This document shows, piece by piece, positions 32,351-39,880 of a DNA stretch of 40,422 nucleotides. A program made the translations under genes and the position numbers. Below the pieces are notes generated by a model. It saw only the letters and a list, made by a program, of their open reading frames with translations. It made no database searches and had not been told where the DNA came from. Source of the stretch: a virus. The first letter of the stretch is position 1. Every line of letters starts with the position of its first letter. Location of the stretch: IMG/VR virus record IMGVR_UViG_3300048833_000717, positions 1 to 40,422 of that record, one strand, 5' to 3'.

Positions 32351-32682
32351 AGCTCGGTCTCCCCGCGCGCCACAGCATGCAGCCAGGCAGAAAGCCATTC
32401 ATCGCCGGATCGGCCATCCAGTGACACCAGCTCCAGATCGCAACTGGCCTGGGCGATCACATGATCGGAAACGCGGATGTTCAGCGGCCAATCCAGCCCA
32501 CAGACCACCCGAACATGGCGCGTTGCCGAATCCGGCTTGGGGCTCAGTTCGATCCAGCAGCGATAGCCCAGCGCCCTCGATATCCGCTTCGCGCGGGCGG
32601 CCAGGAAGGCGATTCCGCCCGGCACGGCCGGTGGCCGCCCGATCACCAGGCGTCGGGGCATGGCGATCGGAAGATCGATCAC
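32347..32682 (-). CDS. Hypothetical early protein, 111 aa
   Basis: GTG at 32682 overlaps the previous stop (GTGA), and the stop overlaps the gemA start. The sequence is a compact alpha/beta mix (RRLVIGRPPAVPGGIAFLAARAKR, RHVRVVCGLDWPLNIRVSDHVIAQ, ASCDLELVSLDGRSGDEWLSAWL). An ATG eight codons in is possible. No family is recognised. It belongs to the semi-essential early region where Mu-like phages keep variable accessory genes. Confidence 0.65.
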   Translation of the reverse strand: MIDLPIAMPRRLVIGRPPAVPGGIAFLAARAKRISRALGYRCWIELSPKPDSATRHVRVVCGLDWPLNIRVSDHVIAQASCDLELVSLDGRSGDEWLSAWLHAVARGETEL

Positions 32683-33041
32683 CGCTGCACCCCCAGCTCA
32701 TCGTAGCGCGCCAGTGTCAGCAGTCGACCGCGGATACTGGACTGGTTGCGGCCCAGCTCCGCCCCGATCGTCGTTGTGCTGGCGCCTTCCAGACGACGCC
32801 GCTGAATATAGGTGTCCTCAGCTGGCGAAAACGGGCGCACGAGGTGTCCGGCACGCTTCACTACCGTTCCAGGCGGAAGACCGCCCGGCCTGAAGATTCG
32901 GCCGGGTCGCTGGATTCCATGTTCCATGCAGACATAGGCAAGGTAGCCTGGCGAAACGCCAAGGCGCAGCGCGATCTGCCCCAGCGTCAGCCCACGCTCT
33001 TCCCGCAGGCGCGCCAGCTCGGCAATGTCGACCCGGCTCAT
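32679..33041 (-). CDS. HTH DNA-binding protein, 120 aa
   Basis: Residues 9 to 45 (LARLREERGLTLGQIALRLGVSPGYLAYVCMEHGI) are a clear helix-turn-helix. A second one seems present at 70-110 (FSPAEDTYIQRRRLEGASTTTIGAELGRNQSSIRGRLLTL), which resembles Myb/GcrA-like or recombinase-type HTH segments. The ATG overlaps the gam stop (ATGA). It lacks any catalytic domain. It is probably a regulator of the phage or host; the target is unknown. Confidence 0.8.
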   Translation of the reverse strand: MSRVDIAELARLREERGLTLGQIALRLGVSPGYLAYVCMEHGIQRPGRIFRPGGLPPGTVVKRAGHLVRPFSPAEDTYIQRRRLEGASTTTIGAELGRNQSSIRGRLLTLARYDELGVQR

Positions 33042-33619
33042 GCCGCCGCCTGCCCGATCATCGCGGCCTCGGCCGGTTCGCTCGTGGCGCGTGCGATGAA
33101 GAAGGTTTCGGCCTGCCTCACCGCAAAGCCCAGGCCTTCCAGGGCCGCGGCATCAGCCTGATCCAGCGGATTGTCCCCCTCATGTCGCAGCGCCTTGATC
33201 AGGGCAGGTTTGTCCAGCTCGAGCACCTCGCGCAGTGCCCAGTCGCGGAATCCCAGAAGGTCGAGCTCCTCGATCAGCTCCAGTTCCTTCGCCTTCGGAT
33301 AGGTCAGCGTCGGGTTGCCGGTTCGTGTGCCAATCTCGCAACCACCCAGCACCACGCTTTTGCGTTTGCCGCCGGTGATTTCCTCCCTCCGCGCCTCCCA
33401 GAATGGCTTCAGCTCGTGCAGCAGCGTCTTCAGCTCCGCCACCACAGGAGCGGCCAGCTGGTCGCGGTGCGCATCGATCTGGGCTTTCGCGGCATCTGCC
33501 GCGAGCTTGATCTCATCCAGCCCTGTTTCCAGTTCGGCGAACCGGGCCAGCTTCGCAATCGCGGCTTCCATCGTCTGAGGCACGTCCAGGGCGGCCGCCT
33601 TCATGCGCTTCTTAACCAT
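33038..33619 (-). CDS. gam: Mu Gam-like host-nuclease inhibitor, 193 aa
   Basis: It binds double-stranded DNA ends (a Ku-like fold) and protects them from exonucleases. The sequence fits Phage_Mu_Gam: an N-terminal AIAKLARFAELETGLDEIKLAADAAKAQIDAHRDQLA coiled coil (two antiparallel helices in the fold), then the core with SVVLGGCEIGTRTGNPTLTYPKAKELELIEEL, FRDWALREVLELDKPALIKAL and a C-terminal ETFFIA strand. The ATG at 33619 is chosen with the overlap to the 67-aa gene stop; two earlier in-frame starts are weaker. Confidence 0.95.
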   Translation of the reverse strand: MVKKRMKAAALDVPQTMEAAIAKLARFAELETGLDEIKLAADAAKAQIDAHRDQLAAPVVAELKTLLHELKPFWEARREEITGGKRKSVVLGGCEIGTRTGNPTLTYPKAKELELIEELDLLGFRDWALREVLELDKPALIKALRHEGDNPLDQADAAALEGLGFAVRQAETFFIARATSEPAEAAMIGQAAA

Positions 33620-33815
33620 GGCTAAGCACCCATTCAGCAAGCAGGAAAAGCGCCATTGCGGCGCCGGAAAACATCAGCAGGGCTGCCACAGTGCGCACCC
33701 GCCGCCGGCGCCGTTCGGCGCGGCACTCCAGGCCGATGAACGGCAGCTGCTGATGGTTCTGGAAGGCAGGTCGGGCCCAGTGGCGACCGTCAGAGGTGCG
33801 GATTTCAACCGGCAT
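33612..33815 (-). CDS. Small single-TM protein, 67 aa
   Basis: ATG at 33815 has GGAG eight bases upstream and overlaps the end of the DnaA-like gene by 11 bases. The N-terminal 40 residues are soluble (MPVEIRTSDGRHWARPAFQN), then an Arg cluster (CRAERRRRRVRTV) precedes one membrane helix (ALLMFSGAAMALFLLAEWVL) at the C-terminus. The Arg cluster would keep the N-terminus in the cytoplasm. The function is unknown; membrane proteins in this early region of Mu-like phages are often exclusion or accessory factors. Confidence 0.72.
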   Translation of the reverse strand: MPVEIRTSDGRHWARPAFQNHQQLPFIGLECRAERRRRRVRTVAALLMFSGAAMALFLLAEWVLSHG

Positions 33816-34215
33816 GGCGCATCTCCAGCCCGCCCCGCAGATGGTAAAACGCGGTGGAATGGTCACAACCGAACAGCTGGCCGATGCGCTTCGGCCCGTC
33901 CCCGAACTCGCGGGCGACGGCGTGCATCGCCTCGCGCCGGGCCAGCACCCGGGCAGGCTGCCGCCCGCGCCCCAGCAAGTCCGCCAGGCGGAACCCATGT
34001 TTGCGCGCCACTGTTGCCACCAGCTTCAGCCGCCGCGCGCGCGGCGTGTCCACCGTCCGAACAGAGGCGAGCCCCTCCATCGCCGTCAGCGGCAGATCGG
34101 GGACGCCCTGAATGATCGGCTGCCGCGGGCGGAACACGGGCTGATCCATCAGGCTGCAACCGCTGCCCCGCCCGTCGGGAAATCGCGGGTCCGGTCCGCG
34201 CTTGATCATGCTCAT
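33805..34215 (-). CDS. Early protein with a DnaA domain IV-like HTH, 136 aa
   Basis: Residues about 62 to 130 read RLKLVATVARKHGFRLADLL, RQPARVLARREAMHAVAREFGD, KRIGQLFGCDHSTAFYHLRGG. This is the pattern of the DnaA C-terminal DNA-binding domain, including a variant of its DHST signature, although there is no ATPase part. The first 60 residues are Pro/Arg-rich. The start is ATG 34215, with ATGA coupling to the zinc-binding gene and GGGGAG upstream; longer frames are shadow. It may bind DnaA boxes or phage sites. The same unit occurs twice in the 160-aa gene at 34673. Confidence 0.8.
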   Translation of the reverse strand: MSMIKRGPDPRFPDGRGSGCSLMDQPVFRPRQPIIQGVPDLPLTAMEGLASVRTVDTPRARRLKLVATVARKHGFRLADLLGRGRQPARVLARREAMHAVAREFGDGPKRIGQLFGCDHSTAFYHLRGGLEMRHAG

Positions 34216-34424
34216 GACAGGAACTCCCCAGCACGAGGGTCCATCGGCTCCAGATCGGGATCGAACGCATCGTCTGGGCACGGGCCCATCTGGGCGGCAG
34301 GGCCGCCCCATCCACATTCGCTGCACAGATCGGCGCCAACCCAGTGGCAACCGCCATCGCAGGCCCGGGAATCGGTGCAGCCGCAAACGCGACACGCCCG
34401 TTCGCTGTCAGGGGCGGACTTCAT
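34212..34424 (-). CDS. Cysteine-rich zinc-binding protein, 70 aa
   Basis: Seven Cys in the first 40 residues (C11, C14, C16, C22, C26, C34, C37; CRVCGCTDSRACDGGCHWV then DLCSECG) form the small zinc-ribbon-like protein common in phages, usually with the same CHWV segment. The rest is acidic and Pro-rich. It is coupled to both neighbours by four-base overlaps. The role in phages is unknown; nucleic-acid or protein binding is plausible. Confidence 0.8.
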   Translation of the reverse strand: MKSAPDSERACRVCGCTDSRACDGGCHWVGADLCSECGWGGPAAQMGPCPDDAFDPDLEPMDPRAGEFLS

Positions 34425-34669
34425 GCCTTTTCCCCTTCGATCACCGTCAAGTGGCGTTGCCGATCCTGCCTGGCGCGCTGGCTGATGATCGCCAGCGTCA
34501 GAACGGGCACCCTCACCACGCGGTCGGCCTGCTGCAGTTCGATCAGCCCCAGCCGGTCGCCGATCCGGTTCACGAACCCCTCAACCGTCTGGTGATCCAG
34601 CAGCCCCTCGACATTCAGGTGCGCCATCGCGCGCAACTCGGCGCGGATTTCGTCGATTTCGGATTGCAT
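34421..34669 (-). CDS. Hypothetical early protein, 82 aa
   Basis: Sequence MQSEIDEIRAELRAMAHLN begins with an acidic helix, followed by VEGLLDHQTVEGFVNRIGDRLGLIELQQAD and a beta/helix end (VRVPVLTLAIISQRARQDR). It has no membrane segment or recognised motif. The start lies three bases past the previous stop, and the stop overlaps the next ATG. Conserved only by its position in the early chain, as far as can be seen. Confidence 0.65.
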   Translation of the reverse strand: MQSEIDEIRAELRAMAHLNVEGLLDHQTVEGFVNRIGDRLGLIELQQADRVVRVPVLTLAIISQRARQDRQRHLTVIEGEKA

Positions 34670-34672
34670 GGC

Positions 34673-35155
34673 TTACGCCTCCATTTTCGGATTGAGGTGC
34701 GAGCGCACCGTCGTCTGATCGATGCCCAGCGCCGCCGCGAGGCTGGCCGGGCTGTCTCCGAAGCGATCGAACGCGGTGCGGATTGCCTCGCGTCGGGCAG
34801 CCAGGACGTGCGGGCGGCGCCCGCCGTGAAGCACGTCCTCGGCAGTCAGCCCGTGCGCCTCCGCAACCGAGCGGACGACGACCATGCGGTCGACACCGTC
34901 ACGTCCCCAACCTGAAGCGGCTGCGAGGCTGTATTGCACCTGGCGGCGGCTGCGCCCGAAGAAGGCTGCGATGCGATCGACGGGGTCGTTAAACTTCTCC
35001 CGCATGGCGAGGATCGCCGCCTGTCTGGCTGCACGAACCTCTCGCGTCTGGAACTTACGCATCACCAGCTCGGGGCTGGTTCCATGCGCGGCTGCGATTG
35101 CGCGGACGGTCTCCATCCGCCGTTCGCTCGCCTTGTCGTTGTGTTCCATCTGCAT
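34673..35155 (-). CDS. Early protein with two DnaA domain IV-like HTH repeats, 160 aa
   Basis: Two related units are visible. Unit one, about 14-82: TVRAIAAAHGTSPELVMRK, then VRAARQAAILAMREKFND, then IAAFFGRSRRQVQYSL. Unit two, about 90-155: VVRSVAEAHGLTAEDVLHGG, then VLAARREAIRTAFDRFGD, then LAAALGIDQTTVRSHL. Both follow the DnaA domain IV order (V-A-x-x-H/Y, a.RR.A, then a helix pair). The protein lies directly after the MuB-like ATPase. A role in replication, target choice or regulation is inferred. The ATG at 35155 has a second ATG two codons on. Confidence 0.8.
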   Translation of the reverse strand: MQMEHNDKASERRMETVRAIAAAHGTSPELVMRKFQTREVRAARQAAILAMREKFNDPVDRIAAFFGRSRRQVQYSLAAASGWGRDGVDRMVVVRSVAEAHGLTAEDVLHGGRRPHVLAARREAIRTAFDRFGDSPASLAAALGIDQTTVRSHLNPKMEA

Positions 35156-35158
35156 GGC

Positions 35159-36121
35159 TCACTTCACCGTCACAAAGTCGATGTTGCGCTGCGCCCAGGC
35201 GGCCTTGACGTCGGCCAGCTCAAGTAGGCGGTCCTCTTCGCTGGCCAGAACGTTGGCGACGCGAAGCGTCTTCGCGACATTACGAAGCGTCCCGTCTCTG
35301 GCTGCGATCGTCTGCAGGAATCGCAGGATGGCCGGGTCTTTTATGCCCCAGCCGGTCACCACGATCTCCACATCGGCCGCATCCACCGCCGAACGGAAAT
35401 CCTGCATGTCGATCCGGCTGTTGAACGTCGAAAGGTCCGCCTGCCGCGCCGCGCGCAGCAGCGGTACCAGCCGCGGATCACCCAGGAACGCCAGGCCGAT
35501 GTCGCACCGGTCTGACCATGTCCGCGCCACCTGCAGCCCCTCCGGGCACAGAAATTGTGCCTCGTCGATGATCAGCAGCGCCTTGGTGCCGTTCAGGCGT
35601 GCGACAATCAGCTGGGAAAGCTCGCTGGGTGCGATGCCATAACGTGGCTTGCTATCCCCCAGCGCCCGAAGAATCGCCCGCAGCATCTGGGAGACGCTGC
35701 CGGTCGTCGGGTCCATCGTGGCGATGAAGACGTTAGGTGCCAACGTCTGATACTCGCAGGCAGTCAGGCTTTTTCCTGAGCCCGAGGCGCCCGCGAAAGC
35801 CGTGACACCACCAGCATGCGCCACGCGCAGCAGGGTCAGGATGCGCTTGGCAATCGGGGTCGGCAGCCAACCGGGATCGACACCAAGCAGCGCGCGCATC
35901 TCGCCAACGGCCTGTCGACCGTCCAGATAGCGCCGCACCTTCTCCGTCACATTCTCGTTGACGCCGGCGTAGCTACCGGCCTTCCAATTGCTCAGCGTGC
36001 CGTTCGGGATGCCCGAAAGCGTGGAGATCTTTGCCCATGAAAGGCCGCTCTGCAGCTGATGTTCGATCAGCCGCTGTCGAACCTCCTTCGTCGTCTCTGG
36101 TGTTTCAATAATCGTTGCCAT
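35159..36121 (-). CDS. B: MuB-like AAA+ ATPase, transposition target-selection protein, 320 aa
   Basis: It activates the transposase and delivers target DNA; it forms ATP-dependent filaments in Mu. Residues 10-55 are an HTH (QRLIEHQLQSGLSWAKIS, LSGIPNGTLSNWKAG). Walker A is GASGSGKS with K117, and Walker B is LLIIDEAQF with D186-E187. The C-terminal part ends in the helical domain seen in this family. The start is the ATG at 36121 because GGAGAAGG lies 11 bases upstream at 36140-36133; a TTG at 36142 falls inside that site. It directly follows the transposase, with an 81-base gap containing a short hairpin. Confidence 0.95.
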   Translation of the reverse strand: MATIIETPETTKEVRQRLIEHQLQSGLSWAKISTLSGIPNGTLSNWKAGSYAGVNENVTEKVRRYLDGRQAVGEMRALLGVDPGWLPTPIAKRILTLLRVAHAGGVTAFAGASGSGKSLTACEYQTLAPNVFIATMDPTTGSVSQMLRAILRALGDSKPRYGIAPSELSQLIVARLNGTKALLIIDEAQFLCPEGLQVARTWSDRCDIGLAFLGDPRLVPLLRAARQADLSTFNSRIDMQDFRSAVDAADVEIVVTGWGIKDPAILRFLQTIAARDGTLRNVAKTLRVANVLASEEDRLLELADVKAAWAQRNIDFVTVK

Positions 36122-36146
36122 AATTGGTATCGCCTTCTCCAAGGTG

Positions 36147-36160
36147 GCCCCTCACGGGGC
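36147..36160. repeat. Small GC hairpin between transposase and MuB-like gene
   Basis: GCCCC-TCAC-GGGGC at 36147-36160 is a perfect five-base stem with a four-base loop in the 81-base gap. It has no U-run after it on the coding strand, so it does not look like a full terminator. It may modulate expression of the ATPase relative to the transposase, since the MuB ribosome site begins only seven bases downstream. This is weak evidence on its own. Confidence 0.35.
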
Positions 36161-36202
36161 GGTAAAGGCGGCGTCGGGGCGGCTACCCCGGCGCCGCCAA
36201 TT

Positions 36203-38206
36203 TCATTCGTCCTCGATCAACCGCAGGTGCCGCCGCTCCATCGCGGCCGAGAAGCGGTCCATGAATTCGGGTTCCACAGCCTGCTGGGCAGGCGCCGCAG
36301 GCGCGATCGCCAGCGCCCCGCGCGTGCGCATGGGCCGGATCACGGTGGTTTCGGGCGTGTCATCGTCCGGTGCGTCCGTCGGCAGCAGCCGGGCGATGTC
36401 GGAGGCGGAAATCAGCTGCTGCAGCTCGATCTGCCGCTTCACGGCCTTGCGATGGTCCGCCTCCAGCTTCGCCCGCTGCCGAGCCGCCTCCGCATCTGCA
36501 AAACCGACCGCGCTCCAGACCGGCGCGGTGGCAATGAACGCCTCGGTCGCATCATAGCAGTGCACCTCTCCGTGCAGATTGTCCGGGTCGAATCGAAGGG
36601 TCAGCAGCTGGCCGGCGTGGCGGCCCAGCTCGGGCGTCCAGTATTGGTTGCCCAGATAGGTGACGGCGCCGGTCTCACGGTGCGCCCGCACTCGTTCGGC
36701 GGCCAGCAGGGCGCGCTGCAGATGCTCCGAAGTCGCCTTCCGGATGGGCGAAACCGCATAGGAATCGGCGAATGCTTCATCGAAACTGCGGCCCCGCGCC
36801 ATTTCGGTGCGGCGGCCCTGCCGAGCGTTATGCTCGGCCACGCCCTTCGCCACGATCTGCTCGAACAGGTCGAAATCCACCGCCTTCGAACCGTAATTCT
36901 CCGGCTTCGCGTCGGGCCTGTTGCCGGTGTAGGCCCCGGCAAAGGCCGGATGCTTCGCGATCGCGTCGCAGAAGTCGCGGAAGGCCCGCTCGATCGGCTT
37001 GGATTGCCCGCGATAGGGCGTCGCCCACATGTTGCGGATCTGCAGCTGCGTCAGCAGTCCCAGCGGCTCATCCTCGCGAATTTTGAACCGGAACCGGGTC
37101 TTCGCCCCGCCCGTGATCCATTTGCTGGCGAACGCGCGGCCGTTATCCAGCAGGACGGCGTCGGGGATGCCCCATTTCCGGAACAGGTCCGCGAACGCCA
37201 GCCGGGTCAGCACCGCATTTTCGCTGTCGCCAAAGCGCCAGGCCAGAATCTTGCGGCTGTAGACGTCCTGGATCGCCACCATCATCGGCCGCGCGATCCG
37301 CTCGTCATAGCTCGCGGTGGCCGGGAACCGCACAAAGACGTCCCACTTGTGGCCGTCGATGTTCACGATCTCCAGCGCGTGCAGACCTGCTACGGAGCGG
37401 ATCTGCGGCGGCAGCATCTTGCGAACCGCCTCAGACCCGTTCCGACAAGCCTGCACGACTGCCGGCGGAACCTCTTTCTCTATCCTGCGCTGGAAGGTCT
37501 TCAGGTGCGGTATGGCCAGGCCACGCGCATCCGCCACTTCCTTGGCCCGGCGATAGCAGCTGCTCAGCGTCGGCTTCTCCAGCCGCAGCCAGTCGCTTTT
37601 GAAGATCGTCCAGATATCCTCGTCGATGGCTGCCTCGGCGCCGCCGCCCTGTGCGCGCGGGGCCAGCGCCGGCAGCCAGTCCAGACGCGGCGCACCCGCC
37701 ACCAGCCCCAGCCAGTTCCAAAGGGTGGCCCCGCTCACCCCGGCGCCGATCGCCACCGTCGCAACAGCGGCAGAGCGGTTCAGCCCGGCCCGCTCGGCTT
37801 CTTCCACCCGCTCCAGCAGGCGCAGCCGCCGCTCCGCTTCAGCCTTCACCTTGCCGGGACGCGATTCGAACCAGCCCCACAGGCTGGATTGGGCGGGCAC
37901 CGTTTCAACCGGGGGTTTACCCCCGATCATCTTGGGGTCAGCAACAGTTTCAGGGGCCAGCCCGCGCCGAACCAGCTCCAGCCGCGCCGCCGTGGGCAGC
38001 ACGCTCGCATGATATTCCACGCCTCCGCCCCGGCCGGGCCGCTTCCGCGCCAGCGGTTGCCCCAGCTGGCAGGTGCGCAGAGCCCAGCCCTCGGCCTCGG
38101 CCCGCTCATTCACCTTCCGCTTCGCGCCGGAAAGGCCCGGCAGCGACAGGCACGCGATTTCGTGCGCCGAAAACCACTCTTTGCGAAGGATCGGCCCCGA
38201 CATCAA
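36203..38206 (-). CDS. A: DDE transposase, MuA type, 667 aa
   Basis: It pairs the phage ends and carries out strand transfer. The N-terminal part (residues 1 to 80) holds the Mu-type end or enhancer-binding HTH (WFSAHEIACLSLPGLSGAKRK). The helical middle includes a typical GATLWNWLGLVAG segment. The catalytic residues are D284 (VNIDGHKWD), D354 (VLLDNGRAF) and E406 (KPIERAFRDF); MuA itself has D269, D336 and E392, so spacing agrees closely. Length equals MuA (663). The C-terminal part has an LRFDPDNLHGEVHCYD barrel segment and a charged tail that would contact the MuB-type ATPase. The ATG overlaps the stop of the 154-aa gene. Recognition sites at the phage ends are not in the window. Confidence 0.97.
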   Translation of the reverse strand: MMSGPILRKEWFSAHEIACLSLPGLSGAKRKVNERAEAEGWALRTCQLGQPLARKRPGRGGGVEYHASVLPTAARLELVRRGLAPETVADPKMIGGKPPVETVPAQSSLWGWFESRPGKVKAEAERRLRLLERVEEAERAGLNRSAAVATVAIGAGVSGATLWNWLGLVAGAPRLDWLPALAPRAQGGGAEAAIDEDIWTIFKSDWLRLEKPTLSSCYRRAKEVADARGLAIPHLKTFQRRIEKEVPPAVVQACRNGSEAVRKMLPPQIRSVAGLHALEIVNIDGHKWDVFVRFPATASYDERIARPMMVAIQDVYSRKILAWRFGDSENAVLTRLAFADLFRKWGIPDAVLLDNGRAFASKWITGGAKTRFRFKIREDEPLGLLTQLQIRNMWATPYRGQSKPIERAFRDFCDAIAKHPAFAGAYTGNRPDAKPENYGSKAVDFDLFEQIVAKGVAEHNARQGRRTEMARGRSFDEAFADSYAVSPIRKATSEHLQRALLAAERVRAHRETGAVTYLGNQYWTPELGRHAGQLLTLRFDPDNLHGEVHCYDATEAFIATAPVWSAVGFADAEAARQRAKLEADHRKAVKRQIELQQLISASDIARLLPTDAPDDDTPETTVIRPMRTRGALAIAPAAPAQQAVEPEFMDRFSAAMERRHLRLIEDE

Positions 38207-38667
38207 CGCCGCCCCCGCTCGATCGGAACCGTGATCGGCCGCAGCGCCCGCAGTTCCTCGTCGATCCGCTGCTTCTGCGCCATCAGGTGGCCAACGCGGG
38301 CGGTATGAACTTCCTCGCCCACCAGCACGCGCCCGCCAATGCGGGAAATCACCACGTCAAGGATGTCGAGCCGCCCGGTGGCCGCGATCAGCGCAAGGAA
38401 CCGATGGGCGCTGATCGCATGCTCTTCGCGAGCCTCGCTCGCATAAGCATTCAGCATGTTCCTGGAGACGTCTTCACCCAGCAGGGAGGACATCTGGCCC
38501 GCGATCTCAGCGCGGTCGCGGTTGTCCTCTTTCAGCGCGCGGCCTACGGCGCTGGAAATCACGCGATCCAGCCCCGCCAGATCGCCTTCCGATTTCGCCG
38601 GCTTCGGCGCTGCGAAGGTGAAGGCCATTTGGCCGTCCGTCAGGGATGGGCGGCGCTTCCGCGTCAT
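38203..38667 (-). CDS. Hypothetical early protein before the transposase, 154 aa
   Basis: ATG at 38667 overlaps the previous stop (ATGA), and the stop overlaps the transposase ATG. The sequence is helical and charged: LAGLDRVISSAVGRALKED, RAEIAGQMSSLLGEDVSRNMLNAYASEAREEH, then SAHRFLALIAATGRLDILDVVISRIGG. The N-terminal extension to 38859 is shadow. The pattern recalls small DNA-binding or cofactor proteins encoded before the transposase in D3112/B3-like phages, but I cannot assign a family. Confidence 0.75.
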   Translation of the reverse strand: MTRKRRPSLTDGQMAFTFAAPKPAKSEGDLAGLDRVISSAVGRALKEDNRDRAEIAGQMSSLLGEDVSRNMLNAYASEAREEHAISAHRFLALIAATGRLDILDVVISRIGGRVLVGEEVHTARVGHLMAQKQRIDEELRALRPITVPIERGRR

Positions 38668-38981
38668 GCGGCAGGCGCTTTCAATGCGCGAATGGCGACA
38701 GCGTAATACAGCGCCTCCCGGTTTCCCTCGTACCGGGGCGCAAGATAGCTGGCGGTTCCGGCCTCTGAGTTTGAAGTGCCGATCTGGTTCTGCTCGATCA
38801 GCAGCGCGGCTTCCTCCAGCGCCTGAACGCGGGCGGCCTTCACCAAGGCCGCGACCCAAGTCTTTCCATCGTCATTCAGCTCTTCGAATTCGGATGCTGC
38901 GAAGACGATGATAACGTCGTCGCTGTCGCAGATGGCCTGCGCACGCACCCAATCGGCAGATGAAAGCACCAACCGCGTCAC
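38664..38981 (-). CDS. Hypothetical early protein, 105 aa
   Basis: GTG at 38981 overlaps the ParB stop (GTGA), and the stop overlaps the next ATG. The sequence has an alpha/beta start (TRLVLSSADWVRAQAICDSDDVIIVFAAS) and a helical middle (GKTWVAALVKAARVQALEEAALLIEQN), then an ALYYAVAIRAL helix at the end. The ALEEAA..IE pattern is common in small phage proteins of unknown function. No membrane segment or motif gives a role. Confidence 0.68.
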   Translation of the reverse strand: MTRLVLSSADWVRAQAICDSDDVIIVFAASEFEELNDDGKTWVAALVKAARVQALEEAALLIEQNQIGTSNSEAGTASYLAPRYEGNREALYYAVAIRALKAPAA

Positions 38982-39880
38982 TCTGCCTCCGCGCCATCAA
39001 GGGACTGCGCCTTCGCCAGCGCCCGGCGGATTTCCTGCGTATATTGCCCGGCCAACTGGTCGAACGCGGCCTGCCGCTCCAGCTTCCCCATCCGGTGAAT
39101 GGCACCCAGCACCGCAGACAACCGCTTGTCCTCGGCAGACACCTTCGGCCGCTGCTGCAGCGTGGCCAGCCCCTCGTTCACGGAGCGGATCGAGCCGGAT
39201 ACCAGCATTTGGGCCAGTTCAAGCTGGCGGGAAGGGTCTTGGTTAGCCAGCGCCTGCAGCTGGGAGGCGTTGCGATAGACCGGATGTCCAGCGAGCATCG
39301 CCTTCACCTGCGGGCTAAGGCGGCGGTGAAGCTGCAGATCGCGCTTCACTGTCCGAACCGAGACACCCAGCCGTTCCGCGACCCGGTCAGACCATCCATA
39401 TGCGTGGGCCAAATTGGCCCGCGCATTAAGTGCATCAGAAATAGGAAGTTTTGCCGACCAGCGCACATCCGCGGCAACCTGCTGCGCGGATTTTCCTGCC
39501 GTTCCATCAGCTGCTCGCGCCAGGTCGATCAGTTCGGCCATGAACGCCGCCCGGTCGGCCGGATCGAGATCGCGGCGGAACAGATTCTCCGACACTTCCC
39601 GCAGCCGCCGCTCTGCCCACTTGCTCGACACGATGATGGCTTCGATCTCTGCCCACCCGTTGATCGAGGCGGCAGCAAGCCGGTGCCCGCCTGTCACCAG
39701 AGCGAACCCGCCCTGCGGCAGCCGGCAGACCTCGATTGGCGTCAGCTGTCCATCGCGCGCCATGATGCCAGCCAGGCCCTCGGCCCAGTCAGCTTCAACC
39801 GGCCGCATCCGCTCGCCAACTTCTATGTCAGCCAGCGGGATCGCAACGACGTTGCGGACTATCTCCCCACCCGGCAGCAT
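38978..39880 (-). CDS. ParB N-terminal domain / HTH protein, 300 aa
   Basis: Residues 12 to 105 form a ParB-like domain: IPLADIEVGERMRP, MARDGQLTPIEVCRL, GFALVTGGHRLAAASINGWAEIEAI, WAERRLREVSENLFRRDL. The middle (about 155 to 195) carries an HTH (DRVAERLGVSVRTVKRDLQLHRRL). The C-terminal part is helical. No ParA is nearby, so chromosome-type partition is unlikely; a regulator or transposition-linked role is more plausible, as similar proteins precede the transposase in other alphaproteobacterial Mu-like phages. The ATG shares a base with the previous stop (TGATG). Confidence 0.9.
   Translation of the reverse strand: MLPGGEIVRNVVAIPLADIEVGERMRPVEADWAEGLAGIMARDGQLTPIEVCRLPQGGFALVTGGHRLAAASINGWAEIEAIIVSSKWAERRLREVSENLFRRDLDPADRAAFMAELIDLARAADGTAGKSAQQVAADVRWSAKLPISDALNARANLAHAYGWSDRVAERLGVSVRTVKRDLQLHRRLSPQVKAMLAGHPVYRNASQLQALANQDPSRQLELAQMLVSGSIRSVNEGLATLQQRPKVSAEDKRLSAVLGAIHRMGKLERQAAFDQLAGQYTQEIRRALAKAQSLDGAEAE

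Noticed and set aside
36059-38308. A 749-codon plus-strand frame opposite the transposase
   Set aside because: Low-complexity Arg/Gln/Pro/His composition, no motif, fully antisense to the DDE transposase whose catalytic residues are in place.
38978-39880. Reading the early ParB-like gene as a plasmid or phage-plasmid partition system
   Set aside because: No ParA gene or parS-like repeats are visible, and the transposase/MuB pair shows a transposable life style.
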